Shown here one piece after another: positions 27,701-36,162 of a stretch of 64,000 nucleotides of DNA; position 1 is the stretch's first letter; every line of letters begins with the position of its first letter. A program made the position numbers and the translations under genes. The notes beneath the pieces are model-generated. The model did no database searches and was not told where the DNA came from. It worked only from the letters and a program-made list of their open reading frames with translations. Origin of the DNA: Corallococcus silvisoli (GTDB taxonomy: Bacteria > Myxococcota > Myxococcia > Myxococcales > Myxococcaceae); the NCBI RefSeq assembly GCF_009909145.1, contig NZ_JAAAPJ010000003.1, positions 124,001 to 188,000 on the forward strand, written 5' to 3'.

Positions 27701-30132
27701 GTGCCTTCACCCAGGTCCTGCGCATGCTGCGCATGCTCCCCCCCGCCCTGGCCGTGGCCACCCCCGGCCTGGGGCCCTGGCTCGCCCGCCGCCGCTGGAC
27801 GCGCACCGAGGGCACCCTCACCCTGCCCGGCCTGCACGGCAAGGTGGAGGTGCTGCGCGACACGTGGGGCGTGCCGCACATCTTCGCGCAGGACGAGCAC
27901 GACCTGTTCTTCGCGCAGGGCTACGTGCATGCGCAGGACCGCCTGTGGCAGATGGAGATGGGCCGCCGGCTGGTGGACGGACGGCTCGCGAGCCTCTTGG
28001 GCCCGATGCTGGTGTCCGCGGACCAGTTCCTGCGCACCATGGGCCTGCGCCACCTGGCCGAGCGCTCCTGGGCGCAGGTGGACCCCGAGGCCCGAGCCAT
28101 CCTGGAGGCCTACAGCGCGGGCATCAACGCGCGCATCGCCGCGGAGCCGCTGCCGTACGAGTTCACCGTGATGGGCGTGACGCCCACGCCGTGGACGCCC
28201 ACGGATTCGCTCGCGCGAGGCAACCTGCTGGCGCTGATGCTGGGCGGCAACCACCGCCTGGAGCTCTTCCGCGCCCGGCTGGTGGCGACGGCCGGCGAGG
28301 AGGTGGCCAACGCGCTGCTGCCGCAGAACGCGCCGGAGACGCCCCTCATCGTCCCCAAGGAGGCGCGCCTCCCCGGCCTGAAGAACGTGAAGACGCTGTC
28401 CGGCCTGGACGGCGTGGACGCGGTGATGGGGGACCCGAACATCGTCTCCGGCAGCAACAACTGGGTGGTGCACGGCAAGCGCACGCAGAGCGGCCAGCCG
28501 CTGCTCGCCAACGACGTGCACATCCCCCTGGGCATGCCGTCCACCTGGTACGAGAACGGCCTGCACGGCGGCCGCTTCCAGCACGTGGGCTTCTCCCTGC
28601 CCGGCGTGCCCATGCTCATCGTGGGCCACAACGGGAAGGTGGCCTGGGGCATGTCCAACCTGGGGCCGGACACCCAGGACTTCTACATCGAGAAGCTGGA
28701 CGACCCGAAGGCCCCGAAGAAGTACCTCTTCCAGGGCGAGTGGCACGATCTGGAGATCCGCCGCGAGGAGATTCCGGTGAAGGGCGGCGCGCCCGTGGTG
28801 CTGGAGGTGAAGAGCACCCGGCACGGCCCGCTGATGAACCTGGCGATGGCGGACGAGCTGAAGGACAGCGAGCCGCTGGCGCTCAAGTGGGCGCACAGGG
28901 AATGCCAGCCGCTCATCAACGCCGTCCTGAAGCTCAACCTCGCGACGGACTGGGAGTCCTTCCGCGGGGCGATGAAGCTGTGGGAGGGGCCGGGCCAGAA
29001 CTTCGTGTACGCGGACACGGCGGGCAACATCGGCTACCAGGCGTCCGGGAAGATCCCCATCCGCCAGGGCCACCAGGGCCTCATCCCCATGCCGGGCTGG
29101 ACGGGCGAAGCCGAGTGGACGGGCTTCATCCCCTTCGAGGAGCTGCCCGCGTCGTTCAACCCGCCCGCGGGCTACGCCGCCACCGCGAACAACAAGATCA
29201 CCTCCGACGACTACCCGCACCTCATCGCGCACAACTGGTTCCCCGGCTACCGCGCGAAGCGCATCACGGACCTGCTGGAGGCGGGCACGCAGCACACCGT
29301 GGAGGACATGCGGCGCATCCAGGCGGAGACGTACTCGCTGCCCGCGGAGACCCTGCGCCCGTACTTCCTGTCGGTGGCCCCCGCGGACGACACGCAGCGG
29401 CAGGCGGTGGAGGCGCTGAAGGCGTGGGACCTGCGCTTCGAACCGGAGAGCGTGGGCGCCACGGTGTTCCAGGCCTGGTACATCGAGGTGCTGCGCAAGC
29501 TGCTCCAGCACAAGCTGGGGCCGGAGCTGGTCCGCGAGTACCTGATGGGCCAGTACGAGCGGCATGGCAGCCTGCACATGCCCTTCGTCATCGGCCTGAT
29601 GTCCCAGCCGGACAGCCCCTGGTGGGACGACCCGAAGACGCCCGCGAAGGAGACCCGCGACGACATCCTCCGCGCCGCCCTGGCGGACGCCACCGCGTGG
29701 CTCGTGAAGACGTACGGCCCCAACCTGGACGCCTGGGCCTGGGGGCGGGTGCACCAGCTCACCTACGTGCACCAGCCGCTGGGCGGCCCCATGATTCCCG
29801 CCCCGGTCCGGCGCGTCTTCAACACCCGCACGGTGCCCGCCCGCGGGGACAACTACTCCGTGGATGGGGCGTCGTTCCTCTGGAGCCACCCCTTCAAGGT
29901 GGTCCACGGCACCGCGCTGCGGATGATCGTCGACCTGGCGGACCTGTCCCGCTCCGTGTCCGTCCACGCGCCGGGGCAGACGGAGCACCTGTTCCACCCG
30001 CACCGCGATGACCTGATGGCGCTGAGCCGCGAGGTGAAGTTCCACCCGATGCTCCACACGCGCGAGGCCGTGGAGAAGCACCGCGAGGCGGCGCTGACGC
30101 TCACGCCCGCCGTCGCCCTGGTGGCCCAATAA
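27697..30132 (+). CDS. Penicillin acylase family Ntn-hydrolase, candidate prodrug-releasing acylase
   Basis: Protein of 811 residues starting inside the exporter stop codon (ATGA). It has the layout of the penicillin/AHL acylase (S45) family: an alpha part with VEVLRDTWGVPHIFA and the AQGYVHAQDRLWQMEM block; a spacer; then the self-cleavage site G252-S253 in SGSNNWVV, where Ser253 becomes the N-terminal nucleophile of the beta chain; then LLANDVHI and, further on, the NPPAGYAATANNK block holding the conserved Asn. These enzymes cleave amide bonds to acyl side chains. Residues about 13-30 are moderately hydrophobic and may be an export signal or anchor, but no clear signal-peptidase site is seen. 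Position at the end of a FAAL-initiated operon, coupled to an exporter, suggests removal of the acyl starter from an exported precursor. Quorum-signal degradation is the main alternative. Confidence 0.92.
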   Translation: MSAFTQVLRMLRMLPPALAVATPGLGPWLARRRWTRTEGTLTLPGLHGKVEVLRDTWGVPHIFAQDEHDLFFAQGYVHAQDRLWQMEMGRRLVDGRLASLLGPMLVSADQFLRTMGLRHLAERSWAQVDPEARAILEAYSAGINARIAAEPLPYEFTVMGVTPTPWTPTDSLARGNLLALMLGGNHRLELFRARLVATAGEEVANALLPQNAPETPLIVPKEARLPGLKNVKTLSGLDGVDAVMGDPNIVSGSNNWVVHGKRTQSGQPLLANDVHIPLGMPSTWYENGLHGGRFQHVGFSLPGVPMLIVGHNGKVAWGMSNLGPDTQDFYIEKLDDPKAPKKYLFQGEWHDLEIRREEIPVKGGAPVVLEVKSTRHGPLMNLAMADELKDSEPLALKWAHRECQPLINAVLKLNLATDWESFRGAMKLWEGPGQNFVYADTAGNIGYQASGKIPIRQGHQGLIPMPGWTGEAEWTGFIPFEELPASFNPPAGYAATANNKITSDDYPHLIAHNWFPGYRAKRITDLLEAGTQHTVEDMRRIQAETYSLPAETLRPYFLSVAPADDTQRQAVEALKAWDLRFEPESVGATVFQAWYIEVLRKLLQHKLGPELVREYLMGQYERHGSLHMPFVIGLMSQPDSPWWDDPKTPAKETRDDILRAALADATAWLVKTYGPNLDAWAWGRVHQLTYVHQPLGGPMIPAPVRRVFNTRTVPARGDNYSVDGASFLWSHPFKVVHGTALRMIVDLADLSRSVSVHAPGQTEHLFHPHRDDLMALSREVKFHPMLHTREAVEKHREAALTLTPAVALVAQ

Positions 30133-30172
30133 AACAACCCGGACTTGAAGGCCGTCACTCCCCCCGGAGCGA

Positions 30173-30188
30173 CGGGCCTCCAGGCCCG
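30173..30188 (+). terminator. Short GC hairpin after the acylase gene
   Basis: CGGGCCT (30173-30179) and AGGCCCG (30182-30188) are perfect inverted arms about 40 bases after the acylase stop; with a two-base gap the real loop would be four bases. TCCATTGCTTT follows. This is a plausible but weak end of the long biosynthetic operon. Confidence 0.4.
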
Positions 30189-30232
30189 GGTCCATTGCTT
30201 TGAGGCCCCTGCTGGAGCCGGCACTCGTGTTC

Positions 30233-30262
30233 GCGTTGAGTTCCCCCTCAGAAACTCAACGC
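30233..30262 (+). terminator. Perfect 10-bp hairpin, probable terminator or RNA element
   Basis: GCGTTGAGTT (30233-30242) and AACTCAACGC (30253-30262) are perfectly complementary around a 10-base loop. The downstream strand continues pyrimidine-rich (TTCCCCCTTCT). The stem is less GC-rich than its surroundings, so it stands out from background. It lies about 100 bases after the acylase gene and 284 bases before the CRP-family start. Best guess is the main terminator of the biosynthetic operon. Confidence 0.45.
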
Positions 30263-30424
30263 TTCCCCCTTCTATGTGCCGGCCCCGCGGTCCCCCCCAT
30301 TTCCCGCTCATGCCGCGGTGGGCTAAGAAGTCCCCCGACTCCCTGGCTCACCGTCGCGTGTGCGGGCCCCCCGTGCTTCCCGTGCTGCGATGAAGGAACA
30401 GTACCCGGGGGCCCCCTTCCCGGC

Positions 30425-30463
30425 TGTGAAGCGGCCCACAAGCTGTGTGTGAAGGCGTTCACA
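30425..30463 (+). promoter_or_regulatory. Two CRP-like boxes upstream of the CRP-family gene
   Basis: TGTGA-AGGCGT-TCACA at 30448-30463 is an exact match to the classical CRP consensus TGTGA-N6-TCACA; flanking bases extend the arms to GTGTGAA/TTCACAC. A second site, TGTGA-AGCGGC-CCACA at 30425-30440, matches nine of ten consensus positions. Their centres are 23 bp apart, about two helical turns, on the same face of the DNA. They end 82 bases before the chosen ATG of the CRP-family regulator, which suggests autoregulation. Sites are seen; binding is inferred from E. coli CRP knowledge and the neighbour. Confidence 0.6.
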
Positions 30464-30545
30464 CCCGCCGGACTTGTCCGCCGGACCTGGATGGGAGGCT
30501 TCCCTACCTGTAGCCGGGGATTCCGGGCAGAATGGCGGTCCCCCC

Positions 30546-31226
30546 ATGTCCTACGCGCAGCTGCTGGCCGAAATCCCCATGTTCGAAAGCCTCGGCCGGG
30601 AGGACCTGGAGAACATGTCGTCGCTCCTCCAGCCCCGGCGCTTCGCTCGGGGGGAGGTCATCTTCCACCGAGGGGATGTGGGCACGGCGCTGTTCATCAT
30701 CCGGCGGGGCCAGGTGGCCATCCGGCTGTCCTCCAGCGAGGGGCGGGAGATCACCCTGGCGCTGCTGGACCGGGGGGACGCGTTCGGGGAGCTGTCGCTG
30801 CTGGACGGCGAGTCGCGCTCCACGGACGCGATGGCGCGCGAGGAGGCGCACCTGCTGACGCTCCAGCGGGACGACTTCCGGCGCTACCTGGAGACGCGGC
30901 CGCAGGTGAGCCTGGCGCTCCTGGCGAACATGAGCCGGCTGGTGCGGCGCACGACGCAGCTCGTCTACGACTCGGCCTTCCTGGACGCCCGCTCGCGGTT
31001 GGTGCGGGTGCTGATGGAGCTGGCGAAGACGCAGGGGAAGCCGTCCCCGGAGGGGCTGGCCATCACCCCGAAGCTCACGCAGTCGGAGCTGGCGAACCTG
31101 TGCGGCGTCACCCGCGAGAGCGTCAACAAGTGGCTGCGCTACTACGTGCGCGAGGGGATGCTCACCTTCGAGGGGGGGCAGATCGTCCTCCTCCAGCCGG
31201 AGCGGCTGGGCCAGGACGCCGAGTAA
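30546..31226 (+). CDS. CRP/FNR-family cyclic-nucleotide-binding transcription regulator
   Basis: Protein of 226 residues. I chose the ATG at 30546 (MSYAQLLAEIPMF), which gives the usual family length and N-terminus; a TTG 72 bases upstream would add an odd Gly/Pro-rich leader. The N-terminal half is a cNMP-binding beta-roll with a well-kept phosphate-binding cassette: FGELSLLDGESRST with Gly81, Glu82, Arg91 and Ser92. That suggests it truly binds cAMP or cGMP. The C-terminal half has a Crp-type helix-turn-helix (SELANLCGVTRESVNKWLR). No iron-sulfur cysteines of FNR type are evident. Two CRP-like boxes lie upstream. It converges on the two cyclase genes with only three bases between stop codons. 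It also sits directly after the biosynthetic operon, but a role in controlling it is not shown. Confidence 0.93.
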   Translation: MSYAQLLAEIPMFESLGREDLENMSSLLQPRRFARGEVIFHRGDVGTALFIIRRGQVAIRLSSSEGREITLALLDRGDAFGELSLLDGESRSTDAMAREEAHLLTLQRDDFRRYLETRPQVSLALLANMSRLVRRTTQLVYDSAFLDARSRLVRVLMELAKTQGKPSPEGLAITPKLTQSELANLCGVTRESVNKWLRYYVREGMLTFEGGQIVLLQPERLGQDAE

Positions 31227-31229
31227 CCC

Positions 31230-32768
31230 TCAGCCGCGCACGCGGAAGAGGGACACGGGCGCTTCGCGGCCCTTCACCGTCACCGGGCCCAGCGGCTCCA
31301 GGGTGAAGGCGTCCGCGTCCAGCAAGGCCCGCGTGGCGTCCGTGACGAGCACCTCCCCCGGGCGCGCGACGCCGCACACGCGGGCGGCCACGTTGGTGGC
31401 GTCCCCCACGGTGGCGTACTGGAGGTAGCGCTCCGAGCCGATGTTGCCCGCGGCCACCGGGCCGGAGTTGAGGCCGATGTGGACGTGGACCTCGGGCGCG
31501 CCCTCCTGCCGCCAGCGGGCGTTGAGCGCCGCGAGCGCGTGCTGCATCTCCAGGGCCGCGCGCACGGCGCGGTCCGCGTCGTCTGGCCGGGCGAAGGGGG
31601 CGCCCCACACCGCCATCAGCGCGTCACCGATGTACTTCTCCAGCGTGCCCTCGTGGCGGAAGACGATGTCCGCCATCACCGGGAAGTACGCGTTGAGCAT
31701 GTCCACCACCTGCCGGGGTCTCAGGCGCGAGGACATGGCGGTGAAGCCGGTGATGTCGGAGAAGAGGATGGTGACGTCCGCGTCGCGCACGTCCAGCGGC
31801 ACGCCCCTCAGCGCCTTCAACTGGCGCACGACGTCCGGTGGGAAGAAGCGCTGGTAGGCGTTCCTGAGCACCGCCTCCTCCTCCAGCCGCCGCGCCAGGT
31901 GCGCGTGGTCCAGGGCGATGGCGGCCTGGTTGGCGAAGGCGGTGAGGAACTCCAGGTCCTCCTCCGTGAAGAGGCCACCCTGCTTGAGGCTGTCCAGGTA
32001 CAGCACGCCCAGCACCGTGTCGCGCGTGCGCAGGGGCACGCAGAGGGAGGCGCGGATGGACTGGCGGAAGACGGAGTCCGCGCCCAGCAGCCGCGCGTCG
32101 TCCTTCGCGTCGGAGAAGAGCGCCGCCACGCCGCGCGAGTGCACGTAGTCCACGATGTGCTGGCTGTAGAAGCGCTCCGGGAGCGCCCCGCCTCGCGCGC
32201 CCCGGGACACCCGCGGCACCAGCGCCCCGGTGTCCCGGTCCACCAGCAGCACCGCCGCCCGGTCCACCGCCCAGATCTGGAAGACGAGATGGACGACGCG
32301 CTCCAGCAGCCCCTCCACCGGGCCTGGGGACGAGAGGAGCTGCCCCACCTTGAGCAGCACCTGGAGCTTGTCGTGGGTGCGGTCCGGCGAGCGCGTGTCG
32401 AGCAGCGACTCCATGGGCCCGCCGGAGTAGCGCGTCTCCAGCGGCTGCGTGCGCAGCGGACCCCAGCCCTCCGGCAGCGGCGTGTCCGACGACACCAGCC
32501 GGAACCACACCTCCCCGCAGCGGAAGGACTGGCCGGGCGTCAGCTCCTGGCGGGAGACGCGATGCGGCCCCACGTAGCTGCCGTTCTTGCTGTCCAGGTC
32601 CACCAGCACCACGCGCTCGCCCATGCGCTCCAGCCGCGCGTGGCGCCGGGACAGGCTGGGGTGCGGCACGCGGATGCCGTTCTCCTCCGTGCGGCCCACG
32701 GTGGTGACGCCCTCCGGCAGCATCACCGCCCGTTCATCCACCTGGCCTGGGTTGAGGATGAGGCGCAT
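31230..32768 (-). CDS. FHA-GAF-class III adenylate/guanylate cyclase
   Basis: Soluble signalling protein of 512 residues with three domains. FHA (about 1-95): GR at 25-26, SLSRRHARL and NG at 62-63, the phosphothreonine-binding signature. GAF (about 145-290): ends in the usual LGVLYLDS and FANQAAIALDHA segments. Class III cyclase (about 325-495): metal-binding Asp338 (FSDITGF) and Asp382 (EKYIGDALMAV), base-recognising Lys378 and Asp456, transition-state Asn459 and Arg463. All key residues are present, so an active cyclase, most likely making cAMP, is expected. It is the second gene of an operon behind the kinase-cyclase, 15 bases away. Its FHA domain could read threonines phosphorylated by that kinase. 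It converges on the CRP-family gene. Confidence 0.95.
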   Translation of the reverse strand: MRLILNPGQVDERAVMLPEGVTTVGRTEENGIRVPHPSLSRRHARLERMGERVVLVDLDSKNGSYVGPHRVSRQELTPGQSFRCGEVWFRLVSSDTPLPEGWGPLRTQPLETRYSGGPMESLLDTRSPDRTHDKLQVLLKVGQLLSSPGPVEGLLERVVHLVFQIWAVDRAAVLLVDRDTGALVPRVSRGARGGALPERFYSQHIVDYVHSRGVAALFSDAKDDARLLGADSVFRQSIRASLCVPLRTRDTVLGVLYLDSLKQGGLFTEEDLEFLTAFANQAAIALDHAHLARRLEEEAVLRNAYQRFFPPDVVRQLKALRGVPLDVRDADVTILFSDITGFTAMSSRLRPRQVVDMLNAYFPVMADIVFRHEGTLEKYIGDALMAVWGAPFARPDDADRAVRAALEMQHALAALNARWRQEGAPEVHVHIGLNSGPVAAGNIGSERYLQYATVGDATNVAARVCGVARPGEVLVTDATRALLDADAFTLEPLGPVTVKGREAPVSLFRVRG

Positions 32769-32783
32769 GCGCTCGAAGCCGCT

Positions 32784-34844
32784 TCAGGAGGACGTGGACC
32801 AGCTGGGGCCCTTGGCCGTGAAGGCCCCCACCCCGGGCGCGGGCGCCTCCAGGACGGAGGGGACGCCCTGCTCGGGGGTGCGCTCCGCGGAGGAGCCCGA
32901 CGCGTGGGTGCTACGGGCCACCACCTCGCGCACCGCGAGCACCTGGCCCTCCGTCCCCGGCAGGTGCCGCTCGCCCGCGGGCCGGCAGTCGAAGACGTCC
33001 GCGAGCCGCGCGGCCAGCGCCTCGCTCACCAGCACCTGATCGCGTCCGGCCACGGTGGCGAGCCGGGCCGCGGTGTTCACCACGTCGCCCAGCACCGTGT
33101 GGTCCAGGCGTCCGCGCCCCGCCGCGCCCACGTTGCCGGAGACCACCGGGCCGGTGTCCACGCCCATGCAGACGCCGTGGGCGTAGGGTGACGCGTCGCC
33201 CCCGCTCCATGCGAGCGCCTGGAGCCGCTGCTTCACCGCGAGGCAGGCGTCCAGCGCGCGCGCCACGTGGGCTTCGCCCTGGAAGACGGCCATCACCGCG
33301 TCGCCCAGGAACTTGTCCACCACGCCGCCGCGCGACTCCAGCTCCGGGAGCATGACCTCGAAGTTGGCGTTGAGCCTCCGCAGCGCGGACTCTGGCGGGT
33401 GCTGCCGGGTGACGGCGGTGAAGCCCGCCACGTCGAGGAAGGCCACCGTGGCGTCCACCTGCTCGCCCGCGAGCGCGCCAGGGCCGCGCACCAGCGGCAG
33501 CACGCGGTCCACGATGCCGCCGTGCACGAACATGCGCAGCAGCGCGTTCTCCTCCGTGGAGCGCACCGCGCGGCGCAGCTCCGCCACATGGCGCACCGTC
33601 TTCGCCAGCGTGGACTCCAGGTCCTCCAGGTCCACCGGCTTGACCAGGAAGTCGAACGCGCCCCGGTTCATCGCCGTGCGCAGGTTGGGCATGTCGCCGT
33701 ACGCGGAGACGATGACCACCTTCACCAGCGGATCCACCTCCCCCACGCGCGACAGGAAGGTGAGCCCGTCCATGCGCGGCATGTTGAGGTCGCACAGCAC
33801 CGCGTGCGTGTCCGGGTGCTGGCGCAGGGCCTCCAGCGCCTCTTCGCCATCCCGCGCGAAGACGAAGGCATAGACGCCGTCGCGCACGTGCCGGCGGAAG
33901 CGCTGGCGCATGAGCACCTCCACGTCCGGCTCGTCATCCACCACCAGCACCGTGGCCGCCCGCGCGGCCCGGCCCGCCTCCACCAGCGCGACGAAGGCCG
34001 CGGCCAGCTCGCGCGCGGAGGTGAAGCGCTGCTCCGGCCGGGGATTGAGGGCCCGCTGGAAGAAGGCGTCCGCGCTCGCACCCAGCTCCGGCACCAGCTG
34101 CGACACGGCCACCGAGGGCGGGTGGAAGGCGCCGCGCAGGAGCGGCCCCACGGACTCCGCGCCGTAGGGGAACTGCCCGGTGAGGGCGCGGTAGAGCACC
34201 ACCGCGAGCGACCAGAGGTCCGCCCTCGCGTCCAGGTCCGGGTCCGCGCGCAGCTGCTCCGGACTCATGTAGCGCAGCGTGCCGGTCAGCCCTTCGGCCT
34301 GCGAGGGCGCGCCCGCGGGCACGAGCGAGCGCGCGAGCCCGAAGTCGAGCACCTTCACCACTTCTTCCCCGTCCACGTGGGCGAGGAAGAGGTTCGCGGG
34401 CTTGAGGTCGCGGTGCACCAGGCCCGCCGCGTGCGCCGCCGCCAGCGCGCGGGCCACCGGCGTGACGAGCGCGGCCACCGTGGCCGGAGACAGGCGCCCA
34501 CGCTGGGTGAGGCGCGTCTCCAGGTCCTCGCCCTCCAGCAGCTCCATCACGATGTACGGGACGCCGCCGTCCACACCGGAATCGTGCACCTGCACCACGT
34601 GCGGGTGGCGCAGCCGGGCCACGGCCTGCGCTTCCTGTTCGAAGTGGCGGTGGGCCTCGGGTGTGCGCGCCACGACGTCCGAGGCGATCAACTTGACGGC
34701 CACGTGCCGCTGGAGCTGCAGGTCGACGGCTCGCCAGATGGCGCCCATGCCACCGCCGCCAATCCTGCGCTCCAGCGCATACCTGCCGCCCAGCGGGCGT
34801 CCGGTGTCCATCGACCCTGTGTCTCCGTCCCGGGCACGGCCCAT
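32784..34844 (-). CDS. Ser/Thr kinase-receiver-class III cyclase fusion
   Basis: 686 residues from the ATG at 34844, which has GAGG eight bases upstream; an in-frame ATG at 34811 is also possible. Kinase (about 21-285): GGGGMG loop, Lys51, HRD with Asp146, DFG with Asp167, TGTLRYMSPE activation segment. Receiver (about 298-415): DD at 303-304, phospho-acceptor Asp352 in LCDLNMP, Lys402. Cyclase (about 462-640): metal Asp471 and Asp515, Lys511, Asn590 and Arg594. All catalytic residues are intact in all three domains, so this single cytoplasmic chain can in principle phosphorylate proteins, be phosphorylated by a histidine kinase, and make cyclic AMP. No membrane segment is seen. Upstream is a sirtuin gene (109 bases); downstream is the FHA-GAF cyclase. 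The Pro/Ser/Thr-rich last 45 residues look disordered. Confidence 0.94.
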   Translation of the reverse strand: MGRARDGDTGSMDTGRPLGGRYALERRIGGGGMGAIWRAVDLQLQRHVAVKLIASDVVARTPEAHRHFEQEAQAVARLRHPHVVQVHDSGVDGGVPYIVMELLEGEDLETRLTQRGRLSPATVAALVTPVARALAAAHAAGLVHRDLKPANLFLAHVDGEEVVKVLDFGLARSLVPAGAPSQAEGLTGTLRYMSPEQLRADPDLDARADLWSLAVVLYRALTGQFPYGAESVGPLLRGAFHPPSVAVSQLVPELGASADAFFQRALNPRPEQRFTSARELAAAFVALVEAGRAARAATVLVVDDEPDVEVLMRQRFRRHVRDGVYAFVFARDGEEALEALRQHPDTHAVLCDLNMPRMDGLTFLSRVGEVDPLVKVVIVSAYGDMPNLRTAMNRGAFDFLVKPVDLEDLESTLAKTVRHVAELRRAVRSTEENALLRMFVHGGIVDRVLPLVRGPGALAGEQVDATVAFLDVAGFTAVTRQHPPESALRRLNANFEVMLPELESRGGVVDKFLGDAVMAVFQGEAHVARALDACLAVKQRLQALAWSGGDASPYAHGVCMGVDTGPVVSGNVGAAGRGRLDHTVLGDVVNTAARLATVAGRDQVLVSEALAARLADVFDCRPAGERHLPGTEGQVLAVREVVARSTHASGSSAERTPEQGVPSVLEAPAPGVGAFTAKGPSWSTSS

Positions 34845-34953
34845 CGCCCGTGCCTCGCGAAGCTGGGGATGATGGCACACTTGTCCCCTCTCCCGACGTG
34901 CCCATTCCGGGTGCGCCCGCGACGGCTGCACGCCTGGTGTGGGAGGGGGGACG

Positions 34954-35820
34954 TCAGGTGCGGGTCAGCGCCTTCGCGAGCCGGGGCAGCACGTCGCCCG
35001 CGCGCGCCTCCACGCGCACATCCGCGAGGCTGTCGCCCCGACTCTCCCCGATGTTGAGGATGCCGATGGGCATGTGCCGGTCCGCCGCGCGGGTGACGAA
35101 GCGATAGCCGGAATAGACCGTCAGGGACGAGCCCACCACCAGCAGCGCGTCCCCTTCCTCCAGCAGCGCGAACGCGTCCTGCACCAGCGTGGGCGCGACG
35201 TTGTCTCCGAAGAACACCACGTCTGGCTTCAGCGTCCCGCCGCAGCGGGTGCAGGCGGGGACGCGGAAGCCCTCCACGGCCTCCGGGGGCAGCTCCGCGT
35301 CGCCGTCCGGCCTCAGCTCCACGACGGCGTGCGCGAAGTCCGGGTTGAGGCCCAGCATCCGCGCCTGGAGCGACGCGCGCGGCTCCTGCGCCTGGCACGA
35401 CAGGCAACGCACCCGCGACAGCGCGCCGTGCAGCTCCAGCACGCGCTCACTGCCCGCCGCGTGGTGCAGCCCGTCCACGTTCTGGGTGATGAGGCCCGGC
35501 ACGACGCCCGCCTTCTCCAGCGCCGCCAGCGCGGCGTGGGCGTCGTTGGGCCGCGCGGAGGTGAAGCGCGGCCAGCCCAGCAGGCTGCGCGCCCAGTAGC
35601 GCTGGCGCACCTCGGGCTGGTGCAGGAACTCGCGGTGCTGGATGGGGTTGCGCACCTTGTGGCGCGTCTCCGGGCCTCGATAGTCGGGGATGCCGGACTC
35701 GGTGCTGCAGCCGGCGCCGGTCAGCACCACGACGCGCCGTCCGCGCAGGAGCGAGGCCAGGGCGTCCGCGCCTGCTTCGGGCGGGAGTGCGGCGACGGGA
35801 GGTTCCGGGAGGAGCGTCAT
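34954..35820 (-). CDS. Sir2-family NAD-dependent protein deacylase (sirtuin)
   Basis: 288 residues with a GGAGGA ribosome binding site six bases before the ATG. Sirtuin landmarks: [16 protein letters not shown] (34-49), TQNVDGLH (112-119), catalytic His131 in ELHG, and a zinc ribbon with Cys139/Cys142 and Cys190/Cys193. [10 protein letters not shown] and NIGE complete the NAD pocket. PDYRG and the spacing resemble the class II (SIRT4-like) group, but the substrate, acetyl or longer acyl lysine, cannot be told. Cytoplasmic. The 59-bp repeat array begins 25 bases upstream of the start codon, inside the likely promoter. Whether it shares a transcript with the downstream kinase-cyclase is uncertain. 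Confidence 0.95.
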   Translation of the reverse strand: MTLLPEPPVAALPPEAGADALASLLRGRRVVVLTGAGCSTESGIPDYRGPETRHKVRNPIQHREFLHQPEVRQRYWARSLLGWPRFTSARPNDAHAALAALEKAGVVPGLITQNVDGLHHAAGSERVLELHGALSRVRCLSCQAQEPRASLQARMLGLNPDFAHAVVELRPDGDAELPPEAVEGFRVPACTRCGGTLKPDVVFFGDNVAPTLVQDAFALLEEGDALLVVGSSLTVYSGYRFVTRAADRHMPIGILNIGESRGDSLADVRVEARAGDVLPRLAKALTRT

Positions 35821-35845
35821 GGCCTCCTCCGTATAATGCGGCTCC

Positions 35846-36146
35846 CGCGCGCCCGCCCGGTGGGCCGTTCCGCCTCACTGCGTAAACGACTGGGGAGTCA
35901 GGCCCGCGCGCTCGCCTGGCGGGCCGCTCCGCCTCGTGACGCGAAGGCCTGGAGTCAGAGCCGCGCACCCACCCGGCGGACCTCTCCGCCTCATGGCGCG
36001 AAGGCCTGGGGAGTCAGACCCGCGCGCCAGTCCGGCGGGCCGCTCCGCCTCACTGCGTAAACGACTGGGGAGTCAGGCCCGCGCAGAGCCGCCCGGCGGG
36101 CCCTTCCGCCTCGTGGCGCGAGCACAGGCGGCGACGAGCCCGCGCA
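35846..36146. repeat. Intergenic tandem repeat array A, 59-bp unit, about 5 copies
   Basis: Units begin at 35846, 35905, 35962, 36021 and 36080, with the start of a sixth at 36141, all with CGCGC followed by a variable stretch, GGCGGGCC and TCCGCCTC. Unit lengths are 57-61 bp. Units 1 and 4 share the ending CACTGCGTAAACGACTGGGG, while units 2, 3 and 5 have a GCGAAGGCC- or GCGCGAG-type middle. The array fills nearly all of the 342 bases between the sirtuin start and the end of the zinc-finger kinase gene. It has no credible coding content. Confidence 0.9.
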
Positions 36147-36162
36147 CGGACCTCCTGGGGGC

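Noticed and set aside
30474..30545. A 24-residue extension of the CRP-family protein from a TTG
   Set aside because: The extension is Gly/Pro-rich, unlike the family, and starts only ten bases after the CRP-like box; the ATG at 30546 gives normal length.
35832..35837. A perfect TATAAT on the plus strand
   Set aside because: It points away from the sirtuin gene toward the repeat array, where no plus-strand gene begins, and has no -35 partner.
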